NCBI GenBank assembly: GCA_001898545.1
Contig: MKUB01000171.1
Coordinates: 14,880 to 62,415, forward strand
Direction of reading: 5' to 3'
Length of the DNA: 47,536 nucleotides
Source: Sphingomonadales bacterium 63-6
GTDB taxonomy: Bacteria; Pseudomonadota; Alphaproteobacteria; Sphingomonadales; Sphingomonadaceae
The first letter of the stretch is position 1. The number at the start of each line of letters is the position of its first letter. Both the position numbers and the translations under genes were made by a program. Below, in pieces: positions 42,722-47,536 of this stretch. Under the pieces are notes generated by a model that did not search any database, was not told the DNA's origin, and saw nothing but the letters and a program-made list of their open reading frames with translations.

Positions 42722-43408
42722 ATGGCCGATGAGGAACAACGCGAACTGGCATCATCGCCCTGTTCGTTGGGTGAGGTCGATCCCGCCTATGCCGGGCTGG
42801 ATGGGCCGGGCGATCTCAACGGCTGGCGCAAGGCCCAGCGCGAGCGGTTGATCGGCCTGCGCATGGCGATCCCGGCAGCGGAGCGGACCGAGTTGGGCGA
42901 GCGCGTGGCCGCCCGTCTGGAGGAACTGATCGGCGATCCGGCGGGGCTGGTGGTCAGTGCCTATTGGCCGTTCCGGGGCGAACCTGACCTCAAGCCGATG
43001 CTGGCCCGGCTGCGGGAAAAGGACGCGATCACCGCCTTGCCGGTGGTGGTGAAGAAGGCGCACCCGCTGGTCTTCCGCCAATGGCAATCGGGCGACCGGC
43101 TGGAACGCGGCGTGTGGAACATCCCCATTCCCGCGGATGGCGCCGAAGTGGTGCCGGACATCGCGATTGCCCCCGTGGTGGGCTACGATCCGCAATCCTA
43201 TCGCCTCGGCTATGGCGGCGGCTTCTTCGACCGGACCCTGGCCGCGCTCCTGCCGCACAAGCCGCGCCTGTTCGGGGTAGGTTATACGGTGCAGGCAATC
43301 CCCACGATCTATCCGCAATCCTATGACATTCCGATGGATGCAGTGGTGACGGAGGAAGGCGTTTTGCGGCCCGCCCGATCAGTTCAGCCGGGCCTTGATG
43401 CCCGTTAG
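42722..43408 (+). CDS. 5-formyltetrahydrofolate cyclo-ligase
   Basis: A 228-residue enzyme that converts 5-formyl-THF with ATP to 5,10-methenyl-THF. The key signature is GYDPQSYRLGYGGGFFDRTL (the family's GYGGGYYDR), preceded by IAIAPVVG and WPFRGEPDLKP. The first 35 residues, up to NGWRKAQRERLIGLR, form an extension ahead of the usual start (R-x-x-R-x-x-L). The ATG at 42722 has a strong ribosome-binding site, GAGAGGAGG. Its end overlaps the end of the sigma-factor gene on the other strand by 30 bp, a convergent overlap. Confidence 0.9.
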   Translation: MADEEQRELASSPCSLGEVDPAYAGLDGPGDLNGWRKAQRERLIGLRMAIPAAERTELGERVAARLEELIGDPAGLVVSAYWPFRGEPDLKPMLARLREKDAITALPVVVKKAHPLVFRQWQSGDRLERGVWNIPIPADGAEVVPDIAIAPVVGYDPQSYRLGYGGGFFDRTLAALLPHKPRLFGVGYTVQAIPTIYPQSYDIPMDAVVTEEGVLRPARSVQPGLDAR

Positions 43409-44260
43409 CTTGTCGGGATTGCGCATCACATAGATCGCCCGGATGCGGCCCTCTTCCAGCAGCAGGGCAGTGGTCTGGATTTCGCCGTCGCTTTCCTGCG
43501 TCACGAAACCGGGCAACCCGTTGATGAAGCCATATTGGATCAGCTCTGGCCGGGCCGGGCCGGTGAACCCCATGTTGGTCAAACGGGCAATGGCTGCCAG
43601 CGCGCGGGAGACGATGGCGCGGCCGCGCAGCACGCGCGCCACGGCGGGGCGCTTGCCGCCGCCATCGGAATAGAAGCTCACCTGATCGGCCAGCAGAGTG
43701 CTCAGCCCGGCGACATCGCCGCTGCGCGATGCGTCGAAGAAGGCTTCCGCGATCTGGCGGCCTTCTTCGCGCTGGACGGGAAAGCGCGCCCGTTCCGCCT
43801 GCACATTGCGCCGCGCTCGCGTGGCAAGCTGGCGGCATGCAGCGGCATCGCGGCCGAGCGACCCGGCGATATTCTCGAAGCTTTCCCCGAACACATCGTG
43901 CAGCAGGAACGCCGCGCGTTCGAGCGGGGAGAGCCGTTCGAGCGCGAGCATCAGGGGCAGGGTGACATCGTCCTCCGGCTCCTCGTCCAGCACGGGCTCG
44001 GGCAGCCAAGGCCCGGAATAGTCCTCCCGCCGGGCGCGGGCGGATTTGAGCTGGTCCAGGCACAGGCGCGTGACGACGCGGCGCAGGAAAGCGGCGGGCA
44101 CTTCCACCGCTTCCCTGTCTGTCCGCGCCCAGCGCAGCCAGGCTTCCTGCACCATATCTTCCGCATCGGCCATGGAGCCGAGCATCCGATAGGCGACACG
44201 CAGCAACATCGCGCGATGCTGCTCAAAGGCGGCCGGGCTGTGCTGCGGCTCCATGGTCAC
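43379..44260 (-). CDS. ECF41-family RNA polymerase sigma factor
   Basis: A 293-residue sigma factor. Region 2 spans about 15-80 (AMLLRVAYRMLGSMADAEDMVQEAWLRW), and region 4 about 105-165 (LSPLERAAFLLHDVFGESFENIAGSLG). A C-terminal SnoaL-like domain of about 115 residues has the two hallmarks of ECF41: DGGGK (near 205) and NPDKL near the end. In this group the extension acts in place of an anti-sigma factor to set activity. The GTG at 44260 overlaps the stop of the decarboxylase-like gene (GTGA); an ATG 6 bp later is an alternative. The ECF41 promoter upstream (44744-44771) points to autoregulation. Confidence 0.92.
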   Translation of the reverse strand: MTMEPQHSPAAFEQHRAMLLRVAYRMLGSMADAEDMVQEAWLRWARTDREAVEVPAAFLRRVVTRLCLDQLKSARARREDYSGPWLPEPVLDEEPEDDVTLPLMLALERLSPLERAAFLLHDVFGESFENIAGSLGRDAAACRQLATRARRNVQAERARFPVQREEGRQIAEAFFDASRSGDVAGLSTLLADQVSFYSDGGGKRPAVARVLRGRAIVSRALAAIARLTNMGFTGPARPELIQYGFINGLPGFVTQESDGEIQTTALLLEEGRIRAIYVMRNPDKLTGIKARLN

Positions 44261-44709
44261 CAGCCCAGCTTGGTGTCGAACATTTCGAAGCCGACTGCCA
44301 GCCGGTTCCAGCCATTCATGACAATGATCGCCATGGTCAGCTGCACTTGCTCTTCCTTGTCGAAATGGGCGTTCAGTTCGGCATAGACATCATCGGGCGC
44401 GCGCCGTTCGGCAACCAGGGTGATGTGATCCGTCCAGGCGAAGGCGGCGCGTTCGCGATCCGTGTAGCACGGGGCGTCCCACCATGCAGCGATCAAATGG
44501 AGGCGCTGTTCCGTCTCTCCCGCCTTGCGGGCATCGGACGTATGCATGTTGAGGCAATTGGCGCAGCCATTGATCTGGGATGCGCGGATTTTCACGAGTT
44601 CAAGCAGGCTATGCTCAAGCCTGCTGCCTTCCACAACGCGGGTGGAAAACTGGAGGTAGTCCTGCAGCATCTTCGGGGCTGCGGCATGGGGGTTGGGGCG
44701 GCTGCTCAT
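44257..44709 (-). CDS. Carboxymuconolactone decarboxylase/AhpD-like protein, ECF41 partner
   Basis: A 150-residue alpha-helical protein of the CMD family with the AhpD redox pattern NGCANCLNMHTSDARKAG (Cys-x-x-Cys with a following His). Proteins of this sort form peroxidase-like hexamers or trimers. In ECF41 loci the target gene is nearly always one of three kinds (carboxymuconolactone decarboxylase, oxidoreductase or epimerase), and this is the first. It is first in the operon with the sigma factor, overlapping by 4 bp. The ATG at 44709 fits the family N-terminus. The real substrate is unknown. Confidence 0.88.
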   Translation of the reverse strand: MSSRPNPHAAAPKMLQDYLQFSTRVVEGSRLEHSLLELVKIRASQINGCANCLNMHTSDARKAGETEQRLHLIAAWWDAPCYTDRERAAFAWTDHITLVAERRAPDDVYAELNAHFDKEEQVQLTMAIIVMNGWNRLAVGFEMFDTKLGW

Positions 44710-44743
44710 CGCTGTTTCCTTTCTTCGTTGGAGACAGCGATGT

Positions 44744-44771
44744 GACGATGCAGCCACCCCTCAATGTGACA
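44744..44771 (-). promoter_or_regulatory. ECF41-type promoter
   Basis: On the minus strand, TGTCACA (44771-44765) is followed after 17 bp by CGTC (44747-44744). This is the published ECF41 consensus (TGTCACA, about 16-17 bp, CGTC). It stands about 35 bp upstream of the decarboxylase-like gene, in the right orientation to drive it and the sigma gene. Confidence 0.85.
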
Positions 44772-44789
44772 TGGAGGTCAGAAAATTCC

Positions 44790-46856
44790 TCAATAGCTCG
44801 CGCGAGCCGTGAGGAAGAAGCTGCGGCCCGGTTCCGGGAAACCGTCCACCAGCGTGTAATTATCGTCGAACAGGTTGCGCACACCGGCGCCCAAAGTCAC
44901 CCCGTCGATGACTTCGTAATCGACGCGCAGATTGGCCTGAACATAGGCGCCGGTCTTGTAATAGAGCGTGCCGGCCGTGTTGACGGTCCAGCGGTCCGAC
45001 GCGACTTCCACCGAAGGCAGAATGCTCAGTCCGCCGAGGGGCTGCCATTCGGCCCAGGCGAAGGCCTTGTGGGTGGGCACGCCGGTTGCCTCGAAAGCGG
45101 GGATCGAAGGATCGGTGAAGTTCCGCTGCGTCCAGGTGTAATTGGCCCCGAGGGTCAGCGTGGCGGAAGCCTGCGCGCTCACTGCCAGTTCCGCACCGTA
45201 ATATTCGCCCTTGCCGACATTGCGGCTCTGGCTGACCGGGGTGCTATCGTAGATGAAGGGGAAGGAGACGATGGCGTCGTCCAGCCAGGAATAGAAGGCG
45301 GCGCCTTCCAGCTTCACGGCGCCGAAGCGCTTCGATCCGCCCAGTTCCAGATTGGTCGCGCGTTCGCTCTTCAGGTCCGGATTGGAAGTCGCCCCGCCGA
45401 ACCGCGAGCTGAAACGCTCGAAGATGGTGGGGAAGCGGGTGCGCGAGCTGAGCGAGAGGTGCAGGGCGGTATCCGCATCCGGCGTCCAGTCCACGCGGCC
45501 CTGCGCGTTCCAGGCATCGGCATCGGCCAGCGGATAGTCGAACAAAGTGCCGCCATCGCGCGTGCCGTTGAGAGTGAATTCCTCCGCCGTGTAGAGCTTG
45601 CGCCAATCATAGCTGAAGCCGCCCGTCACGCTGAGCGCGGGGCTGATCTGCAGGCGATCCTCAATCGCGATGCTGAACGTATCCTCGTCATCGGCCTGCG
45701 GCGGTTCGATGTAGCCGGTCGGGAAATATTGCGAATATTCGCTGTGCTCATCGCGGCGATAATGGAAGGCGAGGCCCAGCCGGTTGCTTTCAGTCGCATA
45801 GTCGAGCTGGACGGTGCCGCCATAGGCCTTGTCCTCGTACCAGCTGTTGAACACCTTACCTGCCGTCAGCGTCTGGCTGTTCTGGTTGCGATTGTCGAAG
45901 CCGCGCAGAAGGTTGTCGAAGCTGTTATGGTAGAGCTTGGTCTTCAGCGTCAGATTGTCGCTGAGGGCCGTGGTGGAGAGGAAATAGAAGCTCTCGATAT
46001 TCCAATAGGGCCAGCTCCAATAGCGCTGGCTGCTGAGCGAATCCGAGATATGCAGCGGTGCGTTCTTCGATCCTTCCTGCCGTGTATAGCTGATCGAATA
46101 TTCGTCGGTCGCATTGGGGGTAAGGCCGATCTTGGCGTTGACGCGCCAGTCTTCGGTGCGGCTGAAATCGCGCTCGCCGCCATCTTCCGTGGCGGTCGGC
46201 GTGAAGTCTTTCGGCAGGTCCCAATGGTCCCGGAAGGTGCGGGCATAGCTTGCCTGCGCATACCATTGGTCATGCCTGGTGCCGAGCAGGGCGAAGGCGC
46301 TGTAGCCGGCGTAATCCGCATCCCGGCCAAGCTCCAGCGTGCCGCGTGCCTCCACTTCCAGTTCCTTGGTGGGCTTGCGCGTGACGAGGTTGATCGCCCC
46401 GCCCATCGCCCCGGGGCCGTCGAGCACCGAGGCATAACCCTTGGCGACCTGGATTTCGGATACGTCGGGCGTCAGGAAGCGGCCGTAATCCAGCCGGTTA
46501 TCGGCAGGCAGATAGACGCGGATACCATCGATGGAGAGCGGAACCTGAAACCGGTCAAACCCGCGCACATAGATCAGCCGCTCATTGCGCGATCCGCCGC
46601 TGTTGGAGGCTGCCACGCCCGGCATGAGATTGACCGCATCGTCCAGATGGTTGCGGTTGAAGGCTTCGATTGCCTCCGCCGTCATGGTCTCGCCGGTTAC
46701 CGCAATGCCTTCCGGCTTTGCGCTGGTCACCACGATCTGGCCAAGGGTGAAGGTGTTGTCAGCCTGTCCGGCCGCTTCCTCGGCTTGGGCCGTAACAGGG
46801 GCCGCCACGGGCAGGCAGGCGATCAGGCAGGCCGAAGCCAGCAGGCGCAGTTTCAT
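44790..46856 (-). CDS. TonB-dependent receptor
   Basis: A 688-residue outer-membrane receptor. The signal peptide is [20 protein letters not shown], with the cut near VTAQAEE. The plug domain (about 38-150) has [40 protein letters not shown], and [20 protein letters not shown]. The 22-strand barrel ends in FFLTARASY, a normal C-terminus with an aromatic. [12 protein letters not shown] resembles receptors for siderophores, but the substrate is not certain. The barrel is intact. It has no visible TonB-box partner gene. It is convergent with nothing and may stand alone; the AT-rich block at 46857-46960 is its promoter region. Confidence 0.92.
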   Translation of the reverse strand: MKLRLLASACLIACLPVAAPVTAQAEEAAGQADNTFTLGQIVVTSAKPEGIAVTGETMTAEAIEAFNRNHLDDAVNLMPGVAASNSGGSRNERLIYVRGFDRFQVPLSIDGIRVYLPADNRLDYGRFLTPDVSEIQVAKGYASVLDGPGAMGGAINLVTRKPTKELEVEARGTLELGRDADYAGYSAFALLGTRHDQWYAQASYARTFRDHWDLPKDFTPTATEDGGERDFSRTEDWRVNAKIGLTPNATDEYSISYTRQEGSKNAPLHISDSLSSQRYWSWPYWNIESFYFLSTTALSDNLTLKTKLYHNSFDNLLRGFDNRNQNSQTLTAGKVFNSWYEDKAYGGTVQLDYATESNRLGLAFHYRRDEHSEYSQYFPTGYIEPPQADDEDTFSIAIEDRLQISPALSVTGGFSYDWRKLYTAEEFTLNGTRDGGTLFDYPLADADAWNAQGRVDWTPDADTALHLSLSSRTRFPTIFERFSSRFGGATSNPDLKSERATNLELGGSKRFGAVKLEGAAFYSWLDDAIVSFPFIYDSTPVSQSRNVGKGEYYGAELAVSAQASATLTLGANYTWTQRNFTDPSIPAFEATGVPTHKAFAWAEWQPLGGLSILPSVEVASDRWTVNTAGTLYYKTGAYVQANLRVDYEVIDGVTLGAGVRNLFDDNYTLVDGFPEPGRSFFLTARASY

Positions 46857-46960
46857 TTTCCGCTATTCCCTCATTGCAAAAACGCCCTCCGCTCCATGGC
46901 GAAGGGCTGTATATGACGGAATATCGTATGCTATGTTTATAGGAATATAGCAAGAGGCGT
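46857..46960 (-). promoter_or_regulatory. AT-rich promoter region of the TonB receptor
   Basis: This stretch is far more AT-rich than its surroundings and has GGAATAT at 46918-46924 and 46942-46948 (24-bp spacing). A reverse-complement-like TATTCC lies near the gene start at 46864. A regulator such as Fur could bind here, but no full Fur box is seen. Confidence 0.35.
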
Positions 46961-47016
46961 GCGAGAGGCTTGCTGGTCATTTGGCCGGTCATTTGGGTCG
47001 CGGGAGAGGTAAGGGT

Positions 47017-47536
47017 CTAGGGCTTCGGCGCGCGTTCGATGGGCCGGATCATGCCTTCCTGCGCGGTGGAGGCCACCAGCCGGCCGTCCCGGCTGAAGAT
47101 CTGGCCGCGTGTGAAGCCACGCGATCCGCCGGCCCAGGGGCTGTCCGTGACATAGAGCAGCCATTCATCCGCGCGGAACGGTTCATGGAACCAGATCGCA
47201 TGGTCGAGGCTGGCGGCCTTGATTTCCCCGCGATACCAGTTGACGCCGTGAGGGCGAGTGCTGGTGGCCAGCAAGTGCATGTCGCTGGCATAGGCCAGCA
47301 CGGCGCGATGGACGCGTGGATCGTCGGGCAGTTCGGCCACGGTGCGGAACCAGATATGGCTGAGCGGTTCGCTCTTCTGGGGGAACATCCAGTCGCGCGG
47401 TTCAACCGGGCGGCTGTCGATCGGCCAGGGTTGCAACAGGCGGTCGCGATAGAAATTGGGCACCATATCCGCAATTTCGCGGCGCAGTTCAGCGTCGGAC
47501 TTCAGGTCTTCCGGGGCGGGAACGTCCGGCATCTGC
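47017..47536 (-). CDS. tesB: Acyl-CoA thioesterase II (TesB family), 5' part off the window
   Basis: The last 173 residues of a roughly 290-residue TesB-like double-hotdog thioesterase; the frame stays open to the right edge. The visible part has RAVLAYASDMHLLATSTRPH, then SLDHAIWFHEPFRADEWLLY, then GSRGFTRGQIFSRDGRLVAS. LDHAIWFH with the following W-x-L-Y and the R-G-x-x-F-x-x-x-G-x-L segment are the family signature of the C-terminal hotdog. It hydrolyses acyl-CoAs to free acid and CoA. The last residues (IRPIERAPKP) are a normal end. Confidence 0.9.
   Translation of the reverse strand, partial: QMPDVPAPEDLKSDAELRREIADMVPNFYRDRLLQPWPIDSRPVEPRDWMFPQKSEPLSHIWFRTVAELPDDPRVHRAVLAYASDMHLLATSTRPHGVNWYRGEIKAASLDHAIWFHEPFRADEWLLYVTDSPWAGGSRGFTRGQIFSRDGRLVASTAQEGMIRPIERAPKP

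Noticed and set aside
44580..46916. Open frame of 778 codons antisense to the second TonB receptor
   Set aside because: The receptor on the other strand has signal, plug and barrel features; this frame has none.
1..47536. CRISPR arrays, rRNA genes and insertion sequences
   Set aside because: I looked for regularly spaced repeats, rRNA-like blocks and transposases with end repeats and saw none in the window.

Overview
This GC-rich window looks like a chromosome segment of an alphaproteobacterium of the Sphingomonadales (Novosphingobium/Sphingobium/Erythrobacter-like). Pointers are two TonB-dependent receptors, a DUF4169 protein next to a GreB factor, and the run infA - maf - short RNase E/G - yacG - tRNA-Phe. 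No species can be named from the sequence alone.

Left core block, about 1-12.4 kb: the end of a secreted intradiol-dioxygenase-like protein, a doxX-tetR pair with a perfect palindromic operator candidate, a YqiJ/flotillin membrane-scaffold pair, a DUF4304 gene, greB with small followers, a soluble lytic transglycosylase, dapA, and a PAS-GGDEF-EAL c-di-GMP enzyme.

Middle accessory block, about 12.4-35.0 kb. It reads best as two islands stacked on one tRNA-Phe site. The left part (12.4-23.5 kb) holds small membrane genes, six exported proteins that I do not recognise, and a HisKA_3 histidine kinase with a NarL/LuxR-type response regulator. Five near-identical inverted repeats (CCCC-N6-GGGG, N6 close to TGAATC) lie in the intergenic regions before these genes, which suggests a self-contained regulon. 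It ends at a wrecked integrase and a degenerate copy of the tRNA-Phe 3' end. The right part (23.6-35.0 kb) is a more intact island. It carries an intact P4-type integrase beside tRNA-Phe, an unknown gene, a small excisionase-like protein, a zinc-ribbon HTH protein, a second tyrosine recombinase, and a type I restriction operon hsdM-hsdS-prrC-hsdR. The prrC-like gene is a tRNA-cleaving anticodon nuclease with its motifs intact, so the locus encodes DNA restriction plus a suicidal back-up.

Right core block, 35.0-47.5 kb: tRNA-Phe, yacG, a short RNase E/G-family protein, maf and infA on the minus strand; divergently a large TonB-dependent receptor with an unusual Gly/Pro-rich, cysteine-paired repeat insert; then uvrC, a 5-formyl-THF cyclo-ligase, an ECF41-type sigma factor with its carboxymuconolactone-decarboxylase partner and a textbook ECF41 promoter, a second TonB-dependent receptor, and the end of a tesB-type thioesterase running off the window.

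The most interesting items are the inverted-repeat/two-component/exported-protein regulon at 13-23 kb, the prrC-containing restriction operon, and the tandem island structure at tRNA-Phe.
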